This document shows, piece by piece, positions 24,835 through 36,849 of a DNA stretch of 64,000 nucleotides (position 1 is its first letter; every line of letters starts with the position of its first letter). The notes beneath the pieces were generated by a model, which did not search any database, was not told the DNA's origin, and worked only from the letters and a program-made list of their open reading frames with translations. Source of the DNA: Laguncularia racemosa. Lineage: Eukaryota > Streptophyta > Magnoliopsida > Myrtales > Combretaceae. A program made the translations under genes and the position numbers. The DNA is taken from contig JBBMOL010000038.1 of assembly GCA_037954665.1 (NCBI GenBank), positions 3,844,001-3,908,000 on the forward strand. The letters run 5' to 3'.

Positions 24835-26109
24835 ATTAAGATTTGTGTAGATATTTATTGTACATACGTAGCATCAAGTTTAGTTAACTGATAATCCGAA
24901 GGTGAAATGCCTCGCCGATAACAGTTGCAATTCTATGTCCAAATTAACTACTTACTTGTACATAACTGCTACAGGTTATAGGCAGGTTCCAATAGATAAG
25001 GCTACTATGTTTCTTCTGTATTCTTAGTCCAATTTAGACATAGAAGACATCGATATCTAATTTTACTAAAGATATCGCCTTTTGCTCTTCATCTATGCAA
25101 CCTACAGCGTAAACAAAGTGATTTATTTTCCTGTAATGCAAATTGAATCGCGTTCATATCATATTTGAGTGAGTTGGTATTGTCTTGATTTCTTTATGTT
25201 CGCATCTTCTCATCGTATTTCATCATGATGGTTTGCATTTCTTTATGGGGATGAAGACAATCCATTTTAGAACTGGTATTCCTATTGTTTGAAAGTTCTT
25301 ATTTGGAAAATATAGAAGATAAAAAAATATTTATACAATGACAAGATACCAAGATTGTGATCGTTTCTTATCGAATGTGCGTTAAGGTAAAAATGCATAT
25401 GCACTGAATAATTTTTAGGATTGATTATTAATAAACATAATTGAGTCCTCGCAATTTTTTTATTTAGTATATCCTTTTTCCGTTACTTAATCCGAGTTTT
25501 TGCACTTGTATTTTTGCTTTATTTTTCACTTATAAAAACGCTAAATAAATCAGGCTCTTATTCTTCTTCTCCTTTTATTATTATTATGATGATGATGATG
25601 ATGGCATAGCTGAGGTTGTGTATCCAAAATAGTATATGCATATAAAGTGAGAAAACGTGAAGCTGAGGATATGCGATTACAGAGAATATTAAATGTAAAA
25701 TCGCGAACGCTCACGTTATGTATCTGAAAAAGGAAATAACATAAACATGCAAAGTTAAAAGAAAGAACTATGAAAACTCGGATATATTTATTTGTAACTA
25801 GGAATTCCTGAAGTGGATACAAATTGATATATTTATGGTTTTACATGACTAAGATTTACGATGCAATTAAAATGGAAGTCTAGAAAGACAATTACCCATT
25901 ATACATGAGGAAAAAGCAATTTCCTGACTTCTCCAAACAGAAAGAGTAAAATGTGGCATGCTCCGGGGGCTGTAGGAACAAAACTATTTGCACTGTACTG
26001 CTGATGACGCCATCAGCAAAGAACCCAACTTCCTATTAGGAAATTTGCAGCTCTTGTGGCTTTGTTTCCAGCGAACATAGAGCAAGTGCATGGTACAGAG
26101 GTTATATGG
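24835..26109. other. Convergent intergenic region between VPS15 and LAMP1 3' ends
   Basis: Holds both 3' UTRs (not delimitable here) and a short TTATTATTA(TGATGA)n tract at 25576-25601. No coding frame is credible. Confidence 0.6.
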
Positions 26110-29100
26110 TCAGGTAAGCTTGCCTCTGAGAACAAGCGAGGCTTGTCGAGTAGCTCGAGCAACTCTCCAGACTTCATGTTGAACAGAATTCCACGATTCT
26201 GCTGTATTGTGGAGCTTAGCCTTTTCAATTGCATCATAAATTCCAGGGAAGCTTGTAGTCCCATAGTCATCGTGCTTTGAGGGGGCAAAAATCTGCAAAA
26301 TCAATTTAACACCATACCTAATTATATGCTTTGTCGTCATAATCACGTGGACTCAGTCTTGCCAAGTCAATGGGAAAGTAAACATTCAAATTCCTTAAGT
26401 AACCGAGAGGATTCAATTATGTTTGAGGGCATACCAGATGCTTGTACCATGATCTGCTTAGCAGTCCATCTTGGTCAGTGAACGCTCTCTCTGCCATTAT
26501 CAATCTATCGTTCAGCTGCTGTACTTTTACACTCTGCTCTTTCCCAAGAGGAGACCAACTTTTGCTTTGCTCCATTGCCTGGAAATTTAAATATCCATCC
26601 TTAATAATTAGTAAATGAAGTATAGCTTTCGTGCTAAGAACAAACTATATGCTACCTTTCTCTCTCTGTTTATTTCCTCAGCTGCTTTCCTGAAATCCTT
26701 GATGGATTCAAACAAGGGAGTAAGGCTAATCTTAATCTCTGCCTTTGCTACTGCATCTTCTAAAGTCTCGGCATTTTCCTGGGGTCATGGGATACCAACT
26801 AATCAGTATTAGATTCATCCCCACATTTTGTGTCATACACAATTTCCATCCAGTTTAAATCACACCTGGAGCTCTGAGGCATAAGGAAGATAATCAAAAG
26901 GTAGGATTTCTTCATCTGCTAGACGGAGAGCTACCAGACCCCAAAAGCTTGCCACTGTAGGAAAAGAGTGAAGACATTCATCTTGAGAATAATACATATA
27001 GACTCTTTCTTCACTTGTAGCTTCCATAAGTAGCTTCACTGTTGCCCAAGCTAGCTCTTTTGCCAAAAAAAAACTAATATGACATTTCATCATATGCTCT
27101 ATGACAAACCTGCAACATGTCTTTGGAACATCGGATCTCCATATTTTTCCATCCACACGAAGTCATCGTACAGTGAGTGGTATACAGGGTATTCTGCAGT
27201 TTGATAGGCAAATTTAGACAATTTTTCTATGAAATTCTTTCTTTTTTGTGTAACTAACAGTTATAAAGTTTATAAGTGAAATAAAAATGTCTTAGAGCAG
27301 TTGCAATCCTGCTTGCATATCAATCTAGTGTCCCATATACCTCTTATGCTTATTGGAGAGGACCTTGAGTATGTGGCTCTAATTCTAATATGCATGAGTA
27401 TGCATTTTTCTGCTTGTTAAATGCATTCATATAGGTATAATATATTGAAGTCTCGCTGTTTTTCTCCCTGAATTTAAAGCTTTTGGCCTTACCTCCACCA
27501 TAGGACAGATCGACTGATGGTATGCCCACGTGTTGAATAAAAGCTGCATAATCTGATCCTCCACCTCCTAATCTATCAATCTTAATCAAATAAAAGAATA
27601 AAAAAAGCTCTCATAAGTTTAGTTTTGCTTGATGAAAGTGACAAAACTCTAATCAAGATTTGCCAAATGCAAGGATGAAAACAATGTGTGTAACTAAAGG
27701 TTAGCTGGTATTTGTGGCTTTTGCTTCCTTCAATCGTATGTAACAAATACATACTGTAGCAAAAGTTCTTACCTGGGGTGAAGCATTTGGACCAACCCAG
27801 GAATCGTATATGCTTTGTGATGAGTTATCTGGATCTTGAACCTTCAAAAGTAGTTTTAGTATTTGTCTCAAGAGTCATGAAAAGCAAGTTCAAGCGAAAA
27901 TACTATATTTAAAATCAGGATGACAATTTTGCATCAGTAATTCAATATGGTGCTTAGCAGCTGCCAGGTTGCTATTGCTGATGCAATGGCATTAAAAGCG
28001 TTTACCCAATTCCTCCCCTCATATATCACTCCCTAATCTCCAATCCTGTTGTAGTATAAAATCTAAAACCCACACACGTATAAGTATAAACTTTTACACA
28101 GGTTGGTTGTGAAGCTAAATTTAACGTGGTATCAAAATGGAAGATTTTTAGTTCGATTCCTTACATCTTTAGTTCACCTCCATTTATTTAAGTTGCCATT
28201 TCATAGATATTGGTAGAAGTGAGGGGAAGTGTTGATAGTTAAGTAACAATCTAAAAACTTATACAATATCTACAAGCTAAGCCTTCATGGTTAGTGAGAG
28301 GATAAATTCAACAAATGTAAAATGAAAGCCACTATATGTGTATTGGATCGATTGGATCAAATGCAGCATCCTGTGATACCTGCTGAGCAGCTTGCTTCAA
28401 CAATTCATCGAGCTGGGGGGTTGAAGAAGCACTAAATCCTTGTCCAGCTACAGCGATATCAACATTCAAGTAAGCAACAGCCCTTGAAGCCAGGAGTTCC
28501 CTGTTCTCTTCTACCCATTCTGTTGATCCAACCTGGTTGTCATTTGAAAGTGAACCGATATTCAACAATACATGTAAGTGGAGACAAAAAGAATTGGCTT
28601 GCTATAGGCTTATGCTCAAGTCATAGGAAGAGACCAGCCCATACTCCTCAGCATCCCAGTTGCAGAAAACAATTGTTCTTCGGGGTTTCCACCCTCTTTT
28701 CTGAAGCTTTGCTAGCCTGTGGGCAACCTGCAGAATGGAGGAACCTGGTAAGATCCATATCCTTATGGTACGTTTGGTTTGCGGAATGGAATGAGATAGG
28801 AATAGATTGCAATTCTTAAGGAATTGAATAAGGAAATAATAGTAATTCTTTATAGTTCCTTTGAGGTTTTATAGATAGATAAAAAAAATGCTGGAAAAAA
28901 ATGAAAAAATAGCTATTCTCTTGATTTTATAAATAAATAGCTATTCTATTCCACCCTTATGAAATTAACCAAACGTGCCATTGAGATGTTTCCATGTTCT
29001 TGCACTAAAAGTTTCTTCTTTGCTTTTTCAAATGTCTAGTACGAGTTTTAGTATTTCACTCGCTAGAAAATCAGGTACTTGAATAAGTAACGTTTGGAGC

Positions 29101-31091
29101 ACAACTTACCTCCAACAATGCTGCAGTTCCGCTGTTTGGATCAACAGCTCCATACGTCCATGCATCCCTATGATTCCCTAGAATCACAAACCTAAAAATA
29201 TTTGCACCTGAGTGATTGATTACTAACCATAAGGTGGATTAGTTCATAGCTAAGCATCGCAAACTATACTTCAGATAAATGCAATTGGAGCCTTGCACTT
29301 CACTTGCTATACATTTTCCACTTTAGTTATGGTCCTTTCAGTATTCAAAAACCATTTTAGAATGCGGCTCCTTTTCTGTCCATTTCCGTATTATGGGTGT
29401 CATGGAATAATGAAATTGACACTTTCGAAGGATTAAGCACTGAATTAAAAAAGAATATGATGTTAAAACTACCTATACACTTATCATCAACTTTAACCGA
29501 ATCTGTCTAGTAATCACTTATCAACACTAGTTACCTAGCATCTTAGAAAAGAGACATACCTATCAGGCTCCTCTGTTCCTTCAATTACACCGATAACATT
29601 ATGAATTGTTGCTATCTTATTTTCCCCCTAAAATTCCAATAACAGAATATCATTACTTAACAAGTCACAATATTATTATATGTTTCATTGCTAATACACT
29701 AGATTGCATCAATGAAATCACTCTTGAAACATTGTCACCAACAATAGACACATGGTCACTAAAATTGACACAATTGAAAAAGTGCATTTCTAATCTAAAT
29801 CGCCAATCTTCAATTGTATCCCAATTCCTGTCACAATCACTAACAACATGAATTGGTGTCCCATATAAGAGAAATAACAGAGGAGAAAGCCGTTTGGTGG
29901 GACGTATGTCAGTCGAAGACAAGGATGGGGACATGATTGGAGACAGTTGATTTCCATCCCGTATTACTCTCTTTTTCTTTTTATTTATTTATTTAACTAA
30001 ATTTCAGAGAACTTCTTTATTACTGAGAGGTAAAGGCACATAAAGGAAAGCGCAACATCTTAAGAATCTCCACATCGGGACAAGCACAATTACTCACAGA
30101 GTATGTCAAGTTCAGAATTCCTGGTCCAGGTCCAATTTATAAACAGGAGCATCCTCACTTCCTTGCCAATCATCATCTGCCACTTGTCCCTCAATGACCT
30201 CAAAATAGTCTCCCCATCTTCTCCACAAACAGGCAATGAAGGAATAAGAGGAACATCCCCTCCCATCTCCACTTCCTTTTCATTCAACCGCTCACACCCT
30301 CTAGAACTAGCCCACCCGGGTGTTGTTGGATCCCCGGTCCCCCTATACACTGTACCGACTTGAACCCCACTTGGTGGCATCCACTTATCGTCCGGAAACC
30401 ACCGCACACCACCGCCACCTCCACCGTAGTCCTTCCTATCAGTAAATATAACAACCCCTATTGCACCAGCCTCATATGCATTCTCAACAATGTCTCCTCT
30501 GAATATCTTCCCATATCTAGCCAACACAACATTTCCCGTCACATTAACACCCGTTTTTGTCAATGTTTCATAGTCCTCGACCCTCCCATAATTAACATAC
30601 ACAACTTGTCCCGAAATAGATCCCGACTTCGCATAAGCATGGAAAGTTGGCAACACTTCATGTGCAGAATCAGCATAAGGGTCACCCTCATATATTTCTT
30701 GTTCTAATGTGAACTTTATGGAGGGTTGGGGTGGAGGGCGCGTGAGAGTTAAGGATCGTGAGATAGGGTAAGTTAGGAGGACGTCATAGGACGTAACATG
30801 TGATTTTATGTTGCAGGAGGATAGAGTAGTGAGGACATGCGTTGCAGTTTCTTTGTTGGCTTGTGTGCCTGCCACGTGGGGGCGGCGCGTGAGGATGTAG
30901 AGGTGGTGGGAGATGGAGGTGTTGGAGGAGAGAGATGGGGAGAGGTAGAGATTGTGGTAGTAGGGTTTTAGTGGTGGTGGAGAGAGAAAGACGATGAAGG
31001 TTGTGGTTATGGATAGGATGGCTAGAGTGGTTACTTTGATCATGGGGGGCAGGCTTTTTTTGTTCTCGTGGTTTGTATGTTCCTTGATCAT
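26110..31091 (-). CDS. LAMP1: LAMP1-like glutamate carboxypeptidase II (AMP1 family, peptidase M28), 12 exons, two frameshifts in exon 1
   Basis: Type II membrane metallopeptidase of the AMP1/LAMP1 group, which acts at the ER and affects meristem size and cytokinin/miRNA-related control in Arabidopsis. Exons (minus, high to low): 31091-30098, 29627-29560, 29191-29110, 28727-28635, 28532-28380, 27841-27773, 27580-27493, 27193-27110, 26954-26866, 26778-26656, 26578-26435, 26292-26110. Seen: N-terminal hydrophobic anchor (about residues 18-36), PA domain in exon 1, then zinc-site motifs GNHRDAW and DPNSG (exon 3), WDAEEYG (exon 4), YLNVD (exon 5) and YPVYHS (exon 8); it ends ..LRGKLT. A second Met at 31043 could also start it. 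Exon 1 has one missing base near 30183-30187 and another near 30132-30136. The annotated splice site at 30098 fits only if both are allowed for, so the frame as given ends early. All other joins are clean. It could be a recent pseudogene or a sequence error. Confidence 0.9.
28767..28979. mobile_element. MITE in LAMP1 intron 3
   Basis: 213 bp bounded by inverted termini GGTACGTTTGGTT (28767-28779) and AACCAAACGTGCC (28967-28979), 12 of 13 complementary. AT-rich interior with no coding capacity. Related copies are at 1-177 and about 31690-31880. A clear target-site duplication was not seen. Confidence 0.8.
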
Positions 31092-31275
31092 GTGATGGTG
31101 TGTGTGTGTGTGTTTTTTTTATGTTGTTTGGTGTGTTACATGGCCCTTCTTGTGGGATTTGAAATGGTTCAAGAAGGAGAAGAACATCCTTAACCTCAAG
31201 CTTTACGTGATTGTATGTGAGAGTAGAGAAGAGTGAGACAAGTGCTTGTGTTATTTATTTATTTATTTTCCATAT
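31092..31275 (-). promoter_or_regulatory. LAMP1 upstream region
   Basis: On the minus strand a (CA)n tract with a preceding A-run lies just upstream of the ATG (31097-31120). An AAATAAATAAATAAATA tract at about 31251-31268 could serve as a TATA-like element. The transcription start is not determinable. Confidence 0.3.
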
Positions 31276-31689
31276 GAGATATCTCAGGTTTTTATGTAGG
31301 AGTGAATTGAGGAAATTTGATATGGAAAGAAAGTCTGTCTTTGACTCCATGGTTTGGTTTAAGGACAAAAGGTCTCACATGAATGCATAATATGGGCGGT
31401 GGTCTATGCAAATAAAGATTATATTGGAGTGCCTTTTCTGTGACAGTGATACTCTAGAAAAGGGAAGATGGTACTGGAATACAGCTTCAGTAGCACTAGA
31501 ATTAAAATACCTGTTGGTTTCTTTAGGCATGTATTAGGCTTCAAAAGATATTGGGCGAAAAAGAAAACTTATTTCAACGAGAGAACAATGTTTATATCGA
31601 TTGATGTATTAAGTCGATGTTAAATTAATAAATTTACACAACATATGTCTTAAAAGATAAAATCATCGTTGGGCAAGCAAAATATCCAT
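31276..31689. other. Intergenic, nothing recognised
   Basis: No repeat boundary or coding frame was seen. Confidence 0.4.
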
Positions 31690-31880
31690 ATTTAGTTTGT
31701 GAAATAAAATAAAGTAGGATAGAATTTCAATTTTTAAGAAATAGAATAAAGAATTTATTATAGTTCTTTTGGGCACTTAGGGATAGATTTGAAAATATGT
31801 TAGGAACCATAAAAAAATAGCCCTTCTTTTTAGTCTAACAAAGCAATTGCAATTTTAAGAAATAACAATTGTGTCGAATA
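31690..31880. mobile_element. Degenerate third copy of the GGTACGTTTGG MITE family
   Basis: The order of words TTTAGTTTGTG, AGGATAGAAT, TTATAGTTCTTTTGGG and GGGATAGAT follows the interior of the 28767-28979 MITE in the same orientation. Terminal repeats are too decayed to place exactly. Confidence 0.5.
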
Positions 31881-33870
31881 AATTACAAAAATTGATAATT
31901 ATTTTATTTCAAATATATATAGATATAGACACAGCTACCCAATTCCTTTTCGGAGATGGTGATTATGGTCAATACGTATCTGGGTTAATCAATGGTTTGG
32001 TCACTAGAGATTGAAACGAAATTGAACAAGATGGCATTTGATTGTCCCACTTGCCCACTTGCGTGTAAATTTATAGGAGGAAAAAATGGATGACAAAGAC
32101 CGGCCCTAATTCATGGTTGATTGTAACCCTGGACCATGAACCTTTCATTTCCCAACCAAAAGAAATGGTTTATCTGATAAACTATAGATGGGGCCAATTT
32201 GGAAGCTAGTGCTAGTGTACTAGTAGGTATCAATCATTTTCGTTCACATAGTATCTGAATATTTCACTATTTTTATATCATCATCGATGAGTTTTGATGA
32301 AATATCACTTTCTTTTTTTTGTACGATATTGAAATTTCAATGTCCCTTCATAGAAAATTCGTCAGCGACACAATAATTTCATTTTCTTCTTCAGATATAG
32401 TGTACTAACTAGCTAAGACTTTGGGCATATACAATTAAATAAAAATGAAAAATAGTTATATATAAAAATCGTATGTTAAAATCATCATAACTAATATATA
32501 AAATAAATTATAAATATATCTCAAAACTATTAATCAGCTTTAGATAAATCCTTTTTAACGTTCAAAACATTTCTTTTTTTTTTTTAATATCTAAAAATAC
32601 TTACTTACCTTTCAAATTGTCACTAAATTCAAAAAATTATTTTTATTTATGGGTATTTTAGTATCTGTTTTGGAAGTAAGTACATATATTTAAAAACTTA
32701 ATAGGAGTTGAAGGCATCCTTTAATCTCTTGCATGTTTCCGAGAAGAAATTTGATAGAAGAATTATGGAGTTTCGGATATTGTTGTTTAATGTAGAATAG
32801 GAAAACTTATAAAGTAAGAGGATAATATTTAAGATTAAGTTGAAATAGATATCGGACTTTTAAGTAATTCAAATAAAAAATTAAAATTTTAAATTATGTT
32901 AAATGGTTCAAATAGAATATCTCGTTGTTATTCTATAACTTAATTTAATGATATTATAATAGTATTATGATGGAATTCTATTTGAACCACTTAACTTTAT
33001 ATTCATTCTCCATTTTAATCACTTCAAAATTTAATATTTTATTTAAACTTAATCCTAAACAATAATCTCTTGCTTGTAATTTTTTTTTCTATAGAATAGG
33101 TTTATCTTGATAAAGGAAAAATTCCCTGGTCTTGATCATGAGATTTTGAACATCTAAGTTTTCTTGGTATTAACTAGATGTTATTCGGATTAGTTAGATA
33201 CCATCCTTTCAAATGATAGCTGCTGGGATTATATATCTGGAATTTGTAATGAATCATTTAATGTATTTACATCTTTAATACTATCATCCTTTATAGAAAA
33301 AAAAAAAACAAAAAACAAAAACTAGATGTTGTTGGTGACATTGGCGTGGAAAATATGAATTTAGTAGGGGGTACGGTCATGATTGATCGGACATGATAGA
33401 TTAGAGTATCTTGATTGATTTTCATTTTATATGAAAATTTATGCTTGAAAGATAAAATTAGGAGGGTGATATGTGAGTAATGGATTGTTGGTTGAGACCG
33501 GAAGGTTGCTAAATAAGATGAGGAAGGAAGAGATTAATTAATTCACTTTTGGAGCATGATTGATAATTCGTGTCAATATATTGTATTTTGTGTATGGAAT
33601 TAAATGGGTTTGTATTTTAAAAAATTCAATGTATGATACAAATCCATTTATTAATGGTGTTTAAAAATCTAAACGGATAGCCCGACCGGTTAAATAAGTA
33701 TATTTCTTGTGTTGAAGTTGAAGCTATTTATCAAATAAAAATTCTGAAATAAATATATTACAATTATCAAGATTCTATTTAAAAAGCATGTTTACGATAA
33801 CAATCTATAATAGATTTATCCAATTTAGCTCATCATTCACTGAAATACCGATTATATTGCAAAACTTGGT
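31881..33870. other. AT-rich intergenic DNA
   Basis: About 2 kb with many A and T tracts and no coding frame, LTR or TIR that I could support. Confidence 0.5.
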
Positions 33871-33875
33871 AAATA

Positions 33876-34425
33876 TAACTAGCACTGGATAAAAAAAACC
33901 AACCAAATCACGAATCGAATTGGATCGAATCAAACCAAACCATAAATTAGGTTTCAAAGAATTACAAATTGAGCTAACCTGAACCATAGGAAGTAAATGA
34001 AAAGAAAATTGCAGTAAAAATTTTTATTTGGTTTTCATCAAGTAACTTACTATTTATTTTATTTTATTTTTGCTTATTAACTAATATAAAAATCATAATT
34101 ATCTTGGAAAAGATAATAAAATGCCTTTAAATACATCAAATGAGTATTAAAAATGATGAGTGATATAAGAGAAATGATAATAAATTATTTTTTTATTTTA
34201 AGTATAATATTTCTTGACATATTAACTTTTATATAAAAAAATTAATAACATGTATAAAATTGGTTTGAATCATGAATCGAATAATTTTTTTTATTAAAAA
34301 AAAATATAAATCAAATCGTATGGTTAGATTCGATTTAGAGAGAAAAAAAATGAATCATACTATACGATTTAGTTCGATTTGATGGGCGAACCATACCAAA
34401 TCAAATCGTGCCAACCCCTAAATAT
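33876..34425. mobile_element. Possible decayed MITE-like inverted-repeat element
   Basis: The left part is rich in AACCAAATC/GAATCGAATTGG words (33898-33945). The right part carries the complementary GATTTAGTTCGATTTGATGG and CAAATCAAATCGTGCCAACC (34365-34416). The right end, GTGCCAACCCCTA, resembles termini of common plant MITEs. The left terminus is unclear and there is no confirmed target-site duplication. Confidence 0.35.
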
Positions 34426-34841
34426 AATCAACTATCATTAAGAATTTCATTTATGGACTAAATAAGCAACAGGTTAAAGAAAAAGTATACCTACTTAAAA
34501 GGAATTTATATTGCCTTCAATTTGCTAAATACTTGTAATAGTAACTACATAAAAAATTAGAAAAATGCTTCTAAAGACATCTTGCAATTTCTAAGCTAAA
34601 TGTATTAACGAGTCCAATGGAAACATAATAGTTTAAGAATTTAACCACAAATTCAAATTTTGAGTGTTACATGAATAATTTAAACAAAAAATTATGATAT
34701 GATTGTTTTATTGAGTTATTATACAACATGTTGTGACTTACTTAAACAAAAATATATTCACACACCCAGTCTAACTTATATTTATTGAATGAACCTGGGT
34801 TTTAAATGACTTATGCCTTATAAATTGGTTTATATATAAAA

Positions 34842-34846
<5 letters not shown>

Positions 34847-34925
<79 letters not shown>
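34847..34925. repeat. Compound microsatellite (CT)n(TA)n
   Basis: About 18 CT units (34847-34882) run directly into about 21 TA units (to 34925). Confidence 0.97.
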
Positions 34926-34928
<3 letters not shown>

Positions 34929-34937
34929 TTCCTGTTT

Positions 34938-35245
34938 TAGAATGTTAGAGTGGGAGTGTAGAAAGAAACAAAAAATTAAGAGTATTTTTCTTACTAGAAC
35001 TAGGGTAAAAGTGGATAACGATAAGCACTACATGATAAGGGAGAGAGAGGTGTTGGGTGTTGTGGAGGTGGATATTAGTGAAGAGATTAAAGTAGAGAAT
35101 AGAGTGTAAAATGTTAAAGCGGGAGGTGGATGACATGAGAGAGAGAGTAGAATGTTAGAGTGGAAGTGTAGAAAGAAATAAACAATTAAGAGTGTTATTT
35201 TTATTAGAATTAGAGTAAAAGTGGATAATAACGACAACATAGCAT
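34938..35245. repeat. Duplicated segment of about 95 bp, spaced 211 bp
   Basis: AGAATGTTAGAGTGGGAGTG at 34938 and AGAATGTTAGAGTGGAAGTG at 35149 begin two similar stretches. Each contains GTAGAAAGAAA.AAA.AATTAAGAG and ends at AAAAGTGGATAA. GAGAGAG runs lie between them. Confidence 0.75.
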
Positions 35246-35870
35246 TGGATGACATGAGACTTTAGAAGATTTTATCCTTTAGATTTGGATATGTTTATGA
35301 GACTGGTTTATTAGATAAGATTATAAATGGGTTCATCAACAAGTGTAGGCACTAGACATGATCCTGGACATGCTTATAAATGGCACCAAAACAGTTATAA
35401 CCGATTAATTAAACTGGTTAAATTTTATTTATACAAATCGTTTATAATTGTGTCTTATCGTGCTTTGTTTGATAGATTGGGCCTTAAACTACTTGGCTTA
35501 CTTTTGGGTTATGTAATCATGTTGGAATAAGTTAGCTATGTCAAACGAGTCCTAAATGTTAGAATTTGGAATAATTGGTGGTGATTCAACCATGAATGGT
35601 CTATGTAGCTATTTTGCTAAGGAATTAAGACAAGAAAATGGTTATACAAGTTGGAATAAGGTTACTTTGTGATTTCCCCCTAAATTAAGCTAATTGTGCA
35701 AAATTGTATTGATCATATGCATTAAAGATAACTTAATAAAAGTTGAAACCTAAAAAGATATTGTAGGTCTTGAATAAGATATCAAGAGGAGAGTGAATTG
35801 ATATCTTATATAAAAACTTTCACTTTTTTGAAATTTAAATTTAAGTAATGGCTTATCTAGTTTAATGATG
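35246..35870. other. Intergenic, unassigned
   Basis: Lies immediately left of the Tat-type element's 3' LTR fragment. No coding frame is credible. No match to the missing part of the right LTR was found here by eye. Confidence 0.4.
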
Positions 35871-36027
35871 TGTATAGCTCATCCGAGTTAGAGCTTGGGC
35901 ATACAAGTTGGACTTCTAGTGCTATAGTGATCTGTAGGAGATTGGTTTTAACATAAAGAGCTCGGATAACTACCCAATAAAGTCAGATTGGGCCTTAGGG
36001 ATCCCTGCCAAAAAAGCTCTATCAACA
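35871..36027 (-). repeat. 3' LTR piece of the Tat-type element (truncated)
   Basis: Matches 52572-52735 in the same orientation (shared TTAGAGCTTGGGCAT/CTAGAGCTTGGGCAT, ACTATAGTGAT-like and TAAAGAGCT tracts). The right boundary is TG..-type on the minus strand (TGTTGATAGAGC) next to a polypurine tract. Homology ends at 35871, so the R/U5 part seems lost. Confidence 0.7.
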
Positions 36028-36046
36028 CTTCTCCTTTACTTTCTTT
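36028..36046 (-). promoter_or_regulatory. Polypurine tract of the Tat-type element
   Basis: The minus strand reads AAAGAAAGTAAAGGAGAAG directly before the LTR start TGTTGATAG. This position and composition are those of a plus-strand DNA primer site and fix the element's orientation. Confidence 0.75.
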
Positions 36047-36669
36047 GGTGATGAGTCAGCAAGGAAACTTGATAGTTAAATGGATACTTGAGGTCACTAT
36101 GATGAGCTAGCATGTCTTAACGATAACTCATGTTTGAGTAGTTGAGCTCTTCATTGCGGTTTTGATCTCTTTATATGACTAGGCATGGTAGGGCTTAAAT
36201 TGTCATAGAGTGTTTGAGTAGGTAAGTCACCCAAGTTAGGTTTTACTTATGCTGGATGGGATGAGGAGGGTATGTTCCTTCGCGGTGGAGATTTAAGATG
36301 ACAGTTCAAGAATAATGTTAGATAGGTGATGTGTTGAGTGTTGTTATGTATGTTTATGACAAGCTGTGCTAGTGCAAGTACAAGTTTTAGGAGCTAAACA
36401 TGTAGAGTGTTCTAATCTCTTTAGATGTCATGAAATGTGAAGGGTCAGTGGCTTCTCGAGGAAGCATTAATTTAATTTGTCCTTTAGCATGTAAATATTA
36501 GCGCATTTATGTGTATAATTGTTGACATATTATTGGGCAAGGTTTGTGCAAGTAAAACATTCCTATTACACTCGTTGATTAAAAATGTGGGCTACATGTC
36601 GAGATCAAGTTGGAGGACATCCTATCACGTCTTTTCCATAACCATCTATTTGTTTGTCATGCCCCTATC

Positions 36670-36677
36670 TATATATA
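36670..36677 (+). promoter_or_regulatory. TATA box upstream of the antisense ORF
   Basis: TATATATA in CTATATATACC, about 180 bp before the first coding similarity of the extra ORF, followed by a CT-rich leader (36750-36810). Suggests the extra ORF has, or had, its own promoter separate from the LTR. Confidence 0.5.
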
Positions 36678-36849
36678 CCTATTGTCCATGTCATTTAGAT
36701 ACTTTTTGCTCTATTCCTCATTCATGAGAATTCCATTGATACTAAATTTCTCTAGCTCTTCTTGTTCTTGAATTCTTTAATCTTTTGTTTTTCCCTTTTG
36801 ATTCCAACCTTCTCTAAAGTAAGTATAGCTGCTTTTTCTCGTAGATAGT

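Noticed and set aside
25550..25822. Minus-strand 90-codon frame with a His-rich end
   Set aside because: The His run comes from the TGATGA microsatellite, and the rest lacks coding character.
30103..30707. Plus-strand open frames of 86 and 115 codons
   Set aside because: They are antisense to LAMP1 exon 1, which is strongly supported by family similarity.
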